Source: Chitinophagaceae bacterium (GTDB lineage Bacteria; Bacteroidota; Bacteroidia; Chitinophagales; Chitinophagaceae). From it: 64,000 nucleotides of DNA. Position numbers and translations under genes: made by a program. Below, piece after piece: positions 17,210-25,071 of this stretch; the stretch's first letter is position 1, and each line of letters starts with the position of its first letter. The stretch is from the NCBI GenBank assembly GCA_024103425.1, contig JAGFIS010000017.1, forward strand, positions 62,001 through 126,000. Direction: 5' to 3'. The notes beneath the pieces were generated by a model, which ran no database searches, was not told the DNA's origin, and saw only the letters and a program-made list of their open reading frames with translations.

Positions 17210-18631
17210 ATGCCTACAGACTCTAAGTACAGTTTTTTCAGGAATGTAGAAAAGAATTTCGATAAAGCTGCAGTGTTTACTGAGTGGGATGCCGGAATAC
17301 TTCGTCAGATTAAAGAATGTAACAGTGTTTATCAGATGCGCTTTCCCATTAAGAGAGAAAGTGGGGAAGTGGTGACTATTGAAGCTTATCGTGTTCAACA
17401 TTCACACCACAAGTCCCCGTGTAAGGGGGGAATCCGTTTCAGCATTGCGGTAGATCAGGATGAAGTAATGGCGCTCGCCGCTTTGATGACGTATAAGTGC
17501 GCAATTGTAAATGTGCCGTTTGGTGGAGCAAAGGGAGGTATCAAGATTAAACCGAGCGAATATTCAGCGTATGAACTCGAGAAAATTACCCGCCGTTATA
17601 CTTCTGAGCTGATCAAAAAGAGTTTTATCGGTCCGGGTATTGATGTCCCGGCACCTGATTACGGAACAGGTGCACGCGAGATGTCCTGGATTCTCGATAC
17701 CTATGTTGCGATGCGTCCGGGCGAGATTGATGCTGCGGGATGTGTTACCGGAAAGCCTGTTTCACAGGGTGGCGTAAGAGGTAGGAAAGAGGCGACCGGT
17801 TTGGGTGTGTTTTATGGATTGAGTGAGGTGTGCAACACCCAATGGCTGATGGACAAAGTTGGTCTTCCGCTGGGCATCCAGGGAAAAACCGTATGTGTTC
17901 AAGGACTCGGTAACGTAGGTTCCAATACTGCTAAATTCTGTTCAGAAGGTGGTGCCAAAATTGTTGGTATCGCAGAATATGAAGGTGCAATCTACAATTA
18001 CGATGGCCTCGATGTGGATGCCGTTATAGAGCACAGAACAAAGACTGGAAGTATTCTGAACTTTCCCGGAGCTAAAAACTTTGAAAAAAGTTCTGATGCC
18101 CTGGAGATGGAGTGCGATATTTTGATTCCCGCCGCTCTTGAAAGTGTAATCCATGCAGACAATGCCGCAAACATAAAAGCAAAAATTATCGGTGAAGCAG
18201 CCAACGGTCCGGTGACAGGAGATGCAGACGAAATCCTGCTTCGCAAAGGGGTATTGATTGTGCCGGATATGTATCTGAATGCGGGTGGTGTAACGGTAAG
18301 TTATTTTGAGTGGTTGAAAAACCTGAGTCACGTCCGTTACGGAAGGCTTGAAAAAAGGTTCACTGAAAACCTGAATCAGCATCTGGTAACCCAGGTAGAA
18401 GAGATGACAGGGAAAAAGATGAATATGGCTGAGCGGACATTAATCATGCAAGGACCGGATGAGATTGGCCTGGTGAGAAGCGGACTTGAGGAAACTATGA
18501 TTACCGCAACCAGAGAGATTGTAGAGATTTGGCAAAGCAATCAGGCGATTCCTGATATGCGTACTGCTGCCTATATCTGCGCAATTAATAAAGTGGCAAC
18601 TTCTTATGCCGAACTGGGTATCTTTCCATAG
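17210..18631 (+). CDS. gdhA: Glutamate dehydrogenase (Glu/Leu/Phe/Val dehydrogenase family)
   Basis: A 473-residue cytosolic enzyme interconverting glutamate and 2-oxoglutarate plus ammonia. The substrate region KGGIRFSIAVDQDEVMALA lies near residue 67, with the catalytic lysine in the segment MTYKCAIVNVPFGGAKGG near 93-110. The Rossmann motif QGLGNVGSNTA is near 230, followed by GEAANGPVTGDAD near 330. The length is slightly longer than the 410-450 typical of hexameric forms, because of an insert after GCVTGKPVSQGGVRGR. The NAD or NADP preference cannot be settled by eye. It ends in a strong terminator lying inside the opposite gene. Confidence 0.95.
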   Translation: MPTDSKYSFFRNVEKNFDKAAVFTEWDAGILRQIKECNSVYQMRFPIKRESGEVVTIEAYRVQHSHHKSPCKGGIRFSIAVDQDEVMALAALMTYKCAIVNVPFGGAKGGIKIKPSEYSAYELEKITRRYTSELIKKSFIGPGIDVPAPDYGTGAREMSWILDTYVAMRPGEIDAAGCVTGKPVSQGGVRGRKEATGLGVFYGLSEVCNTQWLMDKVGLPLGIQGKTVCVQGLGNVGSNTAKFCSEGGAKIVGIAEYEGAIYNYDGLDVDAVIEHRTKTGSILNFPGAKNFEKSSDALEMECDILIPAALESVIHADNAANIKAKIIGEAANGPVTGDADEILLRKGVLIVPDMYLNAGGVTVSYFEWLKNLSHVRYGRLEKRFTENLNQHLVTQVEEMTGKKMNMAERTLIMQGPDEIGLVRSGLEETMITATREIVEIWQSNQAIPDMRTAAYICAINKVATSYAELGIFP

Positions 18632-18632
18632 T

Positions 18633-19079
18633 TCAGAGAGGATATCCGGGAAAGGAATTGACCGGTTCAAACCGGTCATTTTTTTTATGGAACACTATAG
18701 TGTGGTTTCCATTGGTAATTACGAGATATTCTGAGTTCAGCGAGATGTGATATCTCAACGCCTGCTCCAGTACTTTTTGTGTGAGTGCTACATCCATTCT
18801 CTTGCATTCGACAATCATAAAGGGAATCATTGCCCTTGAAAATACCACAATATCAAATCTCTTGACGAGGCTTCCGAGTTTGATTTGCCGCTCAACTGCC
18901 ATAAGCGCAACGGGGTAACCCTGAGTTAAAAGAAACTGAATGAAGTTTTGGCGGACCCATTCTTCAGGAGTGAGAACTACCCATGATTTCCGTACCGGAT
19001 CGTAAATCTCTTCACTTCCGGCGCTTTTCCTCCGCTGAATCTTTCCTTCCGGAAAATGTATACTGACTAACCCATCCAT
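18633..19079 (-). CDS. Standalone HsdR N-terminal-type (type I restriction R-subunit nuclease-like) protein
   Basis: I choose the ATG at 19079 (MDGLVSIHFPEG); the longer frame from 19121 adds 14 residues of unclear value. The 148-residue product matches the HSDR_N_2 nuclease-like fold: a lead helix (TPEEWVRQNFIQFLLTQGYP), then KRFDIVVFSR and FMIVECKRMDVALTQ, which give the D-x(n)-ExK pattern of PD-(D/E)XK nucleases. There is no helicase domain and no hsdM or hsdS nearby, so this is not a restriction system. Similar free-standing proteins are common in Bacteroidota, with unknown function. Its last residues are encoded by the gdhA terminator hairpin on the other strand. Confidence 0.85.
   Translation of the reverse strand: MDGLVSIHFPEGKIQRRKSAGSEEIYDPVRKSWVVLTPEEWVRQNFIQFLLTQGYPVALMAVERQIKLGSLVKRFDIVVFSRAMIPFMIVECKRMDVALTQKVLEQALRYHISLNSEYLVITNGNHTIVFHKKNDRFEPVNSFPGYPL
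18660..18687 (+). terminator. Rho-independent terminator of gdhA
   Basis: GACCGGT, loop TCAA, ACCGGTC, then ATTTTTTTTAT: a 7-bp GC-rich stem followed by a run of eight T. It lies about 30 bases past the gdhA stop and inside the 3' end of the convergent HsdR-N-like gene, where the opposite strand encodes the KKNDRFEPV region. Confidence 0.85.
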
Positions 19080-19139
19080 CTCGTTAAGACCATTTAAATT
19101 TTCCCTGCAAATAAACAGCAAGATTACTCAATGTTTATT

Positions 19140-19174
19140 TTTGATTTAGAGTAAGTTGTAAAGTCGTAAATTTA
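19140..19174 (+). promoter_or_regulatory. Candidate promoter of AMP nucleosidase (TTTG - 23 bases - TAAATTTA)
   Basis: TTTG at 19140-19143 and TAAATTTA at 19167-19174, one mismatch from TAnnTTTG. The spacing is at the long end for this promoter class. The ATG follows 25 bases later. Confidence 0.4.
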
Positions 19175-19199
19175 GCCTTATTAAACTACACAAGAATAC

Positions 19200-19970
19200 A
19201 TGAAAACTAAGAAAGAAATTGTAGATGACTGGCTGCCCCGCTATACGGGCGAAAAATTGGAGAATTTCGGAGAATACATCCTGCTTACGAATTTTTCAAA
19301 CTACGTGCAGATGTTTGCCGACATCCACAGCGTGCCTGTTGTCGGCCTGGATAAACCGATGGAATGTGCTACCTCAAACAATATTACAATCATCAACTTT
19401 GGGATGGGAAGTCCCGGCGCTGCAACCATTATGGATTTGCTGAGTGCTATCAGTCCGAAGGCTGTTCTCTTCCTCGGGAAATGCGGAGGGTTGAAGAAGA
19501 GAAATAAGATTGGAGATTTGATTCTCCCGATTGCGGCCCTGAGAGGCGAGGGTACATCGAACGATTACTTTCCGCCCGAAGTGCCCGCATTACCAGCTTT
19601 CGCACTTCAAAAAGCAATATCAACCACCATCAGGGATTATTCGCAAGACTATTGGACGGGAACTGTATATACTACCAACCGCAGGGTTTGGGAGCACGAT
19701 GAGACGTTCAAGAAGTATCTCAGAAAAATCAGGGTGTATGCAGTGGATATGGAAACCGCAACTATTTTCACAGTCGGTTTCTATAATAAAATCCCGACAG
19801 GTGCATTGTTGTTAGTGAGCGATTCTCCGATGATTCCCGAAGGGGTTAAGACATCCAAAAGCGATGCGAAGGTCACTTCCAAATATGTAGAACAACATTT
19901 GAGGATAGGCATTGATTCGCTGAAACAATTGATTAACAACGGACTCACCGTACGGCATCTTAAATTTTAG
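19200..19970 (+). CDS. amn: AMP nucleosidase (short form)
   Basis: A 256-residue protein of the nucleoside phosphorylase superfamily. It is predicted to hydrolyse AMP to adenine and ribose 5-phosphate, as in Bacteroidota AMP nucleosidases, which lack the extra N-terminal domain of the 480-residue E. coli Amn. Motifs: INFGMGSPGAATIMDLL near residue 65 (phosphate-binding loop), FLGKCGGLKKRNKIGDLILP near 92, and the nucleoside-contacting AVDMETATIF near 181. A nucleosidase acting on another purine cannot be fully excluded. It is followed after 17 bases by the dipeptide-transporter ATPase gene. Confidence 0.88.
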   Translation: MKTKKEIVDDWLPRYTGEKLENFGEYILLTNFSNYVQMFADIHSVPVVGLDKPMECATSNNITIINFGMGSPGAATIMDLLSAISPKAVLFLGKCGGLKKRNKIGDLILPIAALRGEGTSNDYFPPEVPALPAFALQKAISTTIRDYSQDYWTGTVYTTNRRVWEHDETFKKYLRKIRVYAVDMETATIFTVGFYNKIPTGALLLVSDSPMIPEGVKTSKSDAKVTSKYVEQHLRIGIDSLKQLINNGLTVRHLKF

Positions 19971-19987
19971 TAAGCTAACTCCTGCGA

Positions 19988-21712
19988 ATGGGAAACGCTC
20001 CGCTTTTACAGGTTAAAGATTTACATGTCGACTTCAAGACAGAGTCGGGTATTGTGCGTGCCATCAAAGGAGTGTCTTTCGAGATCGGCAAAGGCGAGAG
20101 TATCGCCATTGTGGGAGAGTCAGGTTCAGGGAAGACGGTGACCTCACTCGCTACGCTTCAGTTGTTGCCGCCGGCTGCTATTATTGATTCCGGTGAAATC
20201 TTGTTGAATGATGACGGCGTTGTAAAAAATCTGATTGAAGAACCGGAAGAGAGGATGACCCACATCAGAGGCAACAAGATATCGATGATTTTTCAGGAAC
20301 CGATGACTTCGTTGAATCCTGTTAAGACTTGCGGTCGTCAGGTAACAGAGGCCATTATACGGCATCAGAAAACTTCTGATGAAGAAGCAAAGAAAATAAC
20401 TATCGAACTATTTGAGAAAGTAAAGCTTCCTGACCCTGAACAAACTTTCAAAAAGTATCCGCACGAACTCAGCGGAGGCCAGAAACAAAGGGTTATGATT
20501 GCCATGGCCGTAAGTTGCTCTCCGCAGATATTGATTGCCGATGAGCCGACAACTGCATTGGATGTAACCGTTCAGAAAAGTATTATTGAATTGTTGCGCG
20601 AGTTACAGGCAACTATGGGTATGAGTATCCTCTACATCACTCACGATCTTGGATTGGTGAAAGAAATAGCTGACCGGGTGATAGTGATGTATAGAGGCGA
20701 GATTGTTGAAAAAGGAAAAACAGAAGAACTGTTTACAAACCCGAAAGAAAATTATACTAAGGCATTGTTGAGCTGCCATCCCCGTCCGGAATACAAAGGC
20801 AAGCCGCTTCCTGTAATCAGCGACTTTATGAAGGAGGAAGCAGTTCCAGCCGTAAATATTGAACGAAAGACGATCGTTCCTGAAGTACACAAACCGGTTG
20901 TGCGCGACGAAGTATTGGTTGAGGTGAGAGACCTTTTAATCAAGTTTCCTATAAAGAAGAATTTTTTCGGAAAGACAATTCAGGAATATACTGCCGTTGA
21001 CCGCATTTCTTTTGATATCAAACGCGGAGAAACTGTCGGACTCGTCGGTGAGAGCGGTTGCGGAAAGACTACCACCGGCAGGGCGCTGCTCAGACTGATT
21101 AAGCCTGACTCGGGGACAATCCGCTTTGGCGGTAAAGACCTGGCATCTATTGCAGATGATGAGATGCGACACCTCAGAAAGGATATCCAGATCATCTTTC
21201 AGGACCCATACGGCAGCCTGAATCCGCGCATCACGATCGGAGCTGCGATTAAAGAACCGATGACAATTCACAACATCGGTGAGAATGACAAAGTGCGAAA
21301 AGAGAAAACCGTAGCATTGTTAGAACGTGTAGGACTTAACGGCGATCATTTCAACAGGTATCCTCACGAATTCAGTGGCGGTCAGCGCCAGCGTATTTGT
21401 ATTGCCCGGGCGCTGACGTTAAATCCCGATTTCATCGTTTGCGATGAGAGTGTATCTGCCTTAGATGTGAGTGTGCAGGCACAGGTACTGAATTTGCTTT
21501 CGGAGCTGAAAGAAGAATTCGGTTTTACCAGTATTTTTATTTCACACGACCTCTCGGTGGTGCACTATATCAGCGACCGTATTCTGGTGATGCAAAAAGG
21601 AAAGATTGTTGAATCGGGCACTGCTGATCAGGTATTCTTCCATCCGAAAGAGGCATACACACGTGAGTTGATTGAAGCCATTCCCGGGAGAAGCTTCTTC
21701 AGCAAAAATTAA
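19988..21712 (+). CDS. Fused DppD-DppF-type peptide ABC transporter ATPase
   Basis: A 574-residue protein containing two complete ABC ATPase domains. Domain 1: Walker A GESGSGKT near residue 40, signature LSGGQKQR near 160, Walker B LIADEPTTALD near 182. Domain 2: Walker A GESGCGKTT near 354, signature FSGGQRQR near 462, Walker B IVCDESVSALD near 484. The two halves resemble DppD/OppD and DppF/OppF, the ATPases of oligopeptide importers; the fused form is usual in many bacteria. No permease or binding protein gene is adjacent, so the membrane partners are encoded elsewhere. The Walker B aspartate-glutamate pair is intact in both halves. Confidence 0.93.
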   Translation: MGNAPLLQVKDLHVDFKTESGIVRAIKGVSFEIGKGESIAIVGESGSGKTVTSLATLQLLPPAAIIDSGEILLNDDGVVKNLIEEPEERMTHIRGNKISMIFQEPMTSLNPVKTCGRQVTEAIIRHQKTSDEEAKKITIELFEKVKLPDPEQTFKKYPHELSGGQKQRVMIAMAVSCSPQILIADEPTTALDVTVQKSIIELLRELQATMGMSILYITHDLGLVKEIADRVIVMYRGEIVEKGKTEELFTNPKENYTKALLSCHPRPEYKGKPLPVISDFMKEEAVPAVNIERKTIVPEVHKPVVRDEVLVEVRDLLIKFPIKKNFFGKTIQEYTAVDRISFDIKRGETVGLVGESGCGKTTTGRALLRLIKPDSGTIRFGGKDLASIADDEMRHLRKDIQIIFQDPYGSLNPRITIGAAIKEPMTIHNIGENDKVRKEKTVALLERVGLNGDHFNRYPHEFSGGQRQRICIARALTLNPDFIVCDESVSALDVSVQAQVLNLLSELKEEFGFTSIFISHDLSVVHYISDRILVMQKGKIVESGTADQVFFHPKEAYTRELIEAIPGRSFFSKN

Positions 21713-21763
21713 TTTTCATGTACATTTAACCGTGCAGACCACCGGATAATCCCGCAGGTGGTT

Positions 21764-21771
21764 TACCTTCG
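21764..21771 (+). promoter_or_regulatory. Candidate -7 element (TACCTTCG) directly before the YedK-like gene
   Basis: One mismatch from TAnnTTTG; similar TAnnTTCG elements precede nusB, the thiolase and the Gfo/Idh gene in this window. Only 6 bases separate it from the ATG at 21778, which would give a leaderless or nearly leaderless mRNA. Confidence 0.35.
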
Positions 21772-21777
21772 ATAGGT

Positions 21778-22587
21778 ATGTGTTATTACAACGGACAAGT
21801 AATTCCCGCTGATCAGACCATCAGACTGAAACAGTTTGAAGCTAAGATTGATGCCTCCCAAACTCAGAACAGGCCTTTGATTTCCGGCTTTGATTATGGC
21901 AACAGTTTAGTGTTGAAAAAGAAACCTGACGGGGAAGGGTTTGATATTGTCTCCATGGAGTGGGGCTTTATTCCACCGTATTTGAAAACAAGAGAGGAAG
22001 TAAGCAGGATGCGAAACGGTTACAAGGACAGTTCGGGACAGTTCAAACCCCCGATGGTTATTTTAAATGCGGTAGGAGAAGAACTGTTGTTGCCGAAAAA
22101 AATATTCAGAGATGCCGCTCTTGAAAGAAGATGTATTGTCTTGTCGACCGGGTTTTATGAATGGCAACACGTCTATCCGCTCAACAAGAGAACAGGATTA
22201 CCGGCAAAGACGGCAAAAAAGTATCCCTATTTCATTTCGTTGAAAGAGCAGTCTGTATTCTTCATGGCGGGTATATGGCAGCCTTGGACAGACAGAAATA
22301 CCGGGGAACATGTAGAGACATTTGCAATTGTAACTACAGCAGCCAACAACTTGTTGTCGCAGATTCACAACAGCAAGAAACGGATGGCCTTAATTCTTGA
22401 TGAAGACCGGGCTTATGAGTGGCTGCTTGGCAATCCTGATGAGAAAGGAATACAAGAGATTGTCCGGTTCAAATATCCTGACAGCAAATTTGCATTTCAC
22501 ACAATAGCTAAAGATTTCAGAGAGCAGGTTGAGCCACGCGCTTCTTTTGAATATGCCGAACTTGTGCCTCCGCAGGTAACGCCATGA
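21778..22587 (+). CDS. yedK: SOS response-associated peptidase, HMCES/YedK family
   Basis: A 269-residue SRAP-domain protein. The catalytic Cys follows the initiator Met (MCYYNG), which requires this start codon. Other family residues are the active-site Asn in ILNAVGEE near residue 90, the Glu in STGFYEWQ near 127 and the His in QIHNSKKRM near 200. YedK/HMCES crosslinks covalently to abasic sites in single-stranded DNA through Cys2 and protects replication forks. No LexA box could be identified upstream, so SOS control is not shown. It is convergent with the CBS gene, and a large hairpin lies between them. Confidence 0.94.
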   Translation: MCYYNGQVIPADQTIRLKQFEAKIDASQTQNRPLISGFDYGNSLVLKKKPDGEGFDIVSMEWGFIPPYLKTREEVSRMRNGYKDSSGQFKPPMVILNAVGEELLLPKKIFRDAALERRCIVLSTGFYEWQHVYPLNKRTGLPAKTAKKYPYFISLKEQSVFFMAGIWQPWTDRNTGEHVETFAIVTTAANNLLSQIHNSKKRMALILDEDRAYEWLLGNPDEKGIQEIVRFKYPDSKFAFHTIAKDFREQVEPRASFEYAELVPPQVTP

Positions 22588-22605
22588 TACAATTTGTAAT
22601 GACAT

Positions 22606-22650
22606 AAAAATGCCGGTAAAATTTGAATGACAGCATCAAACCTTACCGGC
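22606..22650 (-). terminator. Hairpin terminator for the minus-strand stress operon
   Basis: GCCGGTAA (22612-22619) pairs with TTACCGGC (22643-22650), and inside this TTTGA pairs with TCAAA, leaving a 9-base loop. On the minus strand the stem is followed by a run of five T (AAAAA at 22606-22610 on the plus strand). It therefore fits termination of the CBS/USP operon and may also stop the convergent yedK transcript. Confidence 0.6.
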
Positions 22651-22671
22651 GCGATCAACTTGTAAATATTG

Positions 22672-23097
22672 CTATTGGTTGTTGATCTTCTCCAGCAAAT
22701 ATTTAATCAGATCGGTTGTCGATACTATCCCCACTATCTGATCTCCCTTCATTACGGGTAATGCGTGAAATTCTACCGAAGAAAGAATCTTCGCTGCATC
22801 GGCTATGGAGTCATCTTCTTTAACTGTCGTCGGATTTCCAACCATTACCTGTTCCAGTGTCAGCATATCAAAGATGGTTTCGTCGGCATCACTCTGATCG
22901 TCGTACATATCTCCGAAACTCAGACGGAGGATATCCGATTTACTCACGATGCCTGCCAGCTTTCCGTTACTTACTACAGGCAGATGGCGCACGTTGTGCT
23001 CTTTCATGGTTGATGTCACCTTTCTTAGGCTGTCTTTACTGTCTGCAAATACGACACTCTTGGTCATAATACTTGCAACCGGGTCTGAATGTCTCAT
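22672..23097 (-). CDS. Two-CBS-domain protein
   Basis: A 141-residue cytosolic protein consisting of two CBS domains: SIMTKSVVFADSKDSLRKVTSTM to IVSKSDILRLSFGD (residues about 9-70), and LEQVMVGNPTTVKEDDSIADAAKIL to IVSTTDLIKYLLEK (about 76-138). CBS pairs bind adenine nucleotides and act as energy or ionic sensors. There is no attached enzyme or channel domain. It lies 42 bases downstream of two universal stress protein genes on the same strand and is probably the last gene of that operon, which suggests a role in adaptation to stress or low energy. Confidence 0.93.
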   Translation of the reverse strand: MRHSDPVASIMTKSVVFADSKDSLRKVTSTMKEHNVRHLPVVSNGKLAGIVSKSDILRLSFGDMYDDQSDADETIFDMLTLEQVMVGNPTTVKEDDSIADAAKILSSVEFHALPVMKGDQIVGIVSTTDLIKYLLEKINNQ

Positions 23098-23139
23098 TTC
23101 AAAAGATTAATTATTGTTAATCAATAGTCTGTCTTCGTT

Positions 23140-23985
23140 CTATTCTGCAGGAATGGCCAGCAGCGGAATTTCAGTATTGTAACTCATCCTTCTTGTCATG
23201 CTCGGATTGAACAACCTTCTCCAGAAGCCTGCCTGCTGAGTTACCATTACCAGTATATCGAAGTTGTTTTCTTTAATATATTCCTGGATGGTCTCTTCAA
23301 AGTCAGCACCGGTAAGGTGAGCAGAAGTAAGAGTCTTTTCGTAAAAGTTGTTCTTGAGGAAATCTTCATATTCGGCTATGTTTCTCTTGTTCTCAAGATA
23401 GGTTTCAGCTGTCTGGTCGTCAGAGTCAGTAAACACACTTACCTGAACATTAGCCATATAAAGACCTGCCAGTTCAAAGATATAATTCAGCGCTTTTGGC
23501 TCTTTGCGGAACTGATTGGTTGCAAACAACACCTTGGAAGGCTTCTTCCATTTGTAATCGTGGGGGATTACCATTACCGGAACCTTAGTAGAACCGATTA
23601 ATCCTGATGTGCGGCTTCCCCAGATTTTTTCTACAATGCCGCTTTCTCCCAGGGTACCCATTACAATCAGGTCAATTCCTTTTTCTTCGACCACCTTCGC
23701 AATAGCTTCTTTGAGCGGATAGGTAGAGATGTATGTGTCAACCTCGATGTTGTAATTATCCTTGATTCTCTTTCTCTCATCGTCCAGCTTTTTTTCAATA
23801 TCGCTCAGCATCAGAAGGTTAAACTCTTTGTTGGCACCGTAATAATCAGATGAGAATCCGCTGCTCACTTCGTAAGAGTGAAGGAGTGTGATCTTGCACT
23901 TAAACACCTTTGCCGTGTTCAAGGCAAACTCTACGGCATTCGAAGCTGTTTCAGAAAAATCGGTAGGAACTAAAATCTTTTTCAT
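23140..23985 (-). CDS. Tandem-domain universal stress protein
   Basis: A 281-residue protein with two Usp domains. The first opens MKKILVPTDFSETASNAVEFAL and keeps the ATP-binding type loop near residue 110-125 (MGTLGESGIVEKIWGSRTSG, then VPVMVIP). The second, from about residue 150 (PSKVLFATNQF), is shorter and lacks an obvious G-2x-G-9x-G motif, so only the first is likely to bind nucleotide. It is 22 bases downstream of a paralogous gene. Known Usp roles include survival of starvation and redox stress; the specific role is unknown. Confidence 0.93.
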   Translation of the reverse strand: MKKILVPTDFSETASNAVEFALNTAKVFKCKITLLHSYEVSSGFSSDYYGANKEFNLLMLSDIEKKLDDERKRIKDNYNIEVDTYISTYPLKEAIAKVVEEKGIDLIVMGTLGESGIVEKIWGSRTSGLIGSTKVPVMVIPHDYKWKKPSKVLFATNQFRKEPKALNYIFELAGLYMANVQVSVFTDSDDQTAETYLENKRNIAEYEDFLKNNFYEKTLTSAHLTGADFEETIQEYIKENNFDILVMVTQQAGFWRRLFNPSMTRRMSYNTEIPLLAIPAE

Positions 23986-24007
23986 TGTAGATATTTTTTA
24001 AAATTTA

Positions 24008-24865
24008 TTAAGGTTTGTTTATGAATGGAATGGCGGGTATTGCCATTACGGGTTTAGTTGAATGGAATATCATTTTTTTCGTTTCGCTCCTCTGAAACAC
24101 TTTCTCAAAGAAGGATTTAGGGTAGGGCACCATCGTCATCAGGTCACAGCCGGTTTCATCGGCGTATTCTTCTATCTCCCTTTCAAAATCTTCTCCTTCG
24201 AGGATGATACCTTTGAACTTTAGTTTAGGATAGAGTTCCTTCAGAAACTGAAGATATCGTTTGAGCTGCTCATCGTTATAGATGTAGTCTGCTATCTTAT
24301 CCCTTCTTTTCTCTTTGAAGATCACCACATGCACATCTGTTTTGAACAGTTGGGGGATACTCATGGCCTTGTTCAGCAATCTTTTACTTTTTTCAAAGCG
24401 GTTTGTTGCGAAAAGTACCACCTCAGGCTTCCTGATTTCGTAGGAGGCGGGAATCGTCAGCACAGGCACATTAGCTTTTCCGGCAACTGCTGAAGCAACG
24501 GTTCCCAGGAGGAACTTCTTCAGGCCACCGGCGCCTTTGGTACCCATCACAATTGCCGTTATCCTCTTTGCCGCAGCGAACCTCATAATAGAGCCGGCCA
24601 CTTTTCCCCCCTCCACAAAGGGCAAAATCTTAACCTTCGGATATACCTTCGCGGCCGATTCCAGGGTAAGCAGTAACTTATCGCTCCGCTCTTTAAGAAT
24701 GCGTTTACTCAAGGAGTCTGTTTTCATGGTAGCCATATTCAGAGAGGGCTCTATCACATGCAGCAGGTAAATCATTCCACCGTTTGCACGCGAGAGTTCA
24801 GCCGCGTAGGCCAATGCCTTAAAAGCATTGTTACTGAAGTCGGTCGGTACCAAAATTCTTCTCAA
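24008..24865 (-). CDS. Tandem-domain universal stress protein, first gene of the operon
   Basis: A 285-residue paralogue of its neighbour, with a TTG start at 24865 (MRRILVPTDFSNNAFKALAYA). No ATG in the right place would keep the first Usp strand. The nucleotide loop is MGTKGAGGLKKFLLGTVASAVAG near residue 106, matching G-2x-G-9x-G(S/T) closely, followed by VPVLTIP. The second domain starts near residue 147 (PEVVLFATNRFEKSKRL). It leads an operon of two Usp genes and a CBS gene and has a candidate promoter upstream. Confidence 0.92.
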   Translation of the reverse strand: MRRILVPTDFSNNAFKALAYAAELSRANGGMIYLLHVIEPSLNMATMKTDSLSKRILKERSDKLLLTLESAAKVYPKVKILPFVEGGKVAGSIMRFAAAKRITAIVMGTKGAGGLKKFLLGTVASAVAGKANVPVLTIPASYEIRKPEVVLFATNRFEKSKRLLNKAMSIPQLFKTDVHVVIFKEKRRDKIADYIYNDEQLKRYLQFLKELYPKLKFKGIILEGEDFEREIEEYADETGCDLMTMVPYPKSFFEKVFQRSETKKMIFHSTKPVMAIPAIPFINKP

Positions 24866-24887
24866 CGTTATAATTTTTGATACACCT

Positions 24888-24916
24888 GCAAGGTACCAAA
24901 CATTGAATCGTTCAAA
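24888..24916 (-). promoter_or_regulatory. Candidate promoter of the universal stress operon (TTTG - 17 - TACCTTGC)
   Basis: On the minus strand TTTG (24916-24913) and TACCTTGC (24895-24888) are 17 bases apart. The -7 box departs from TAnnTTTG at the last two positions. The TTG start lies about 22 bases downstream. Confidence 0.35.
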
Positions 24917-25039
24917 AATGACGATACTTATTTTTCGATATGATTATAATCAATTACATATATTTCCGACGCTTTTCGAAGCTCGAAAAAGGCCCCTTTA
25001 AATCGTCAAAACAGAACACAAGCCTTCTTTCAAATTATT

Positions 25040-25047
25040 TATCTTTG
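25040..25047 (+). promoter_or_regulatory. Candidate -7 element (TATCTTTG) of the miaB operon
   Basis: Exact TAnnTTTG, 24 bases before the miaB ATG, in an intergenic stretch of about 200 bases between divergent genes. No TTTG -33 box at standard spacing. Confidence 0.45.
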
Positions 25048-25071
25048 CTTTCCTGAAAATTTTTATGCGTA

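Noticed and set aside
18633..19079. Part of a type I restriction-modification locus
   Set aside because: Only the HsdR N-terminal-like domain is present; no helicase, hsdM or hsdS nearby.
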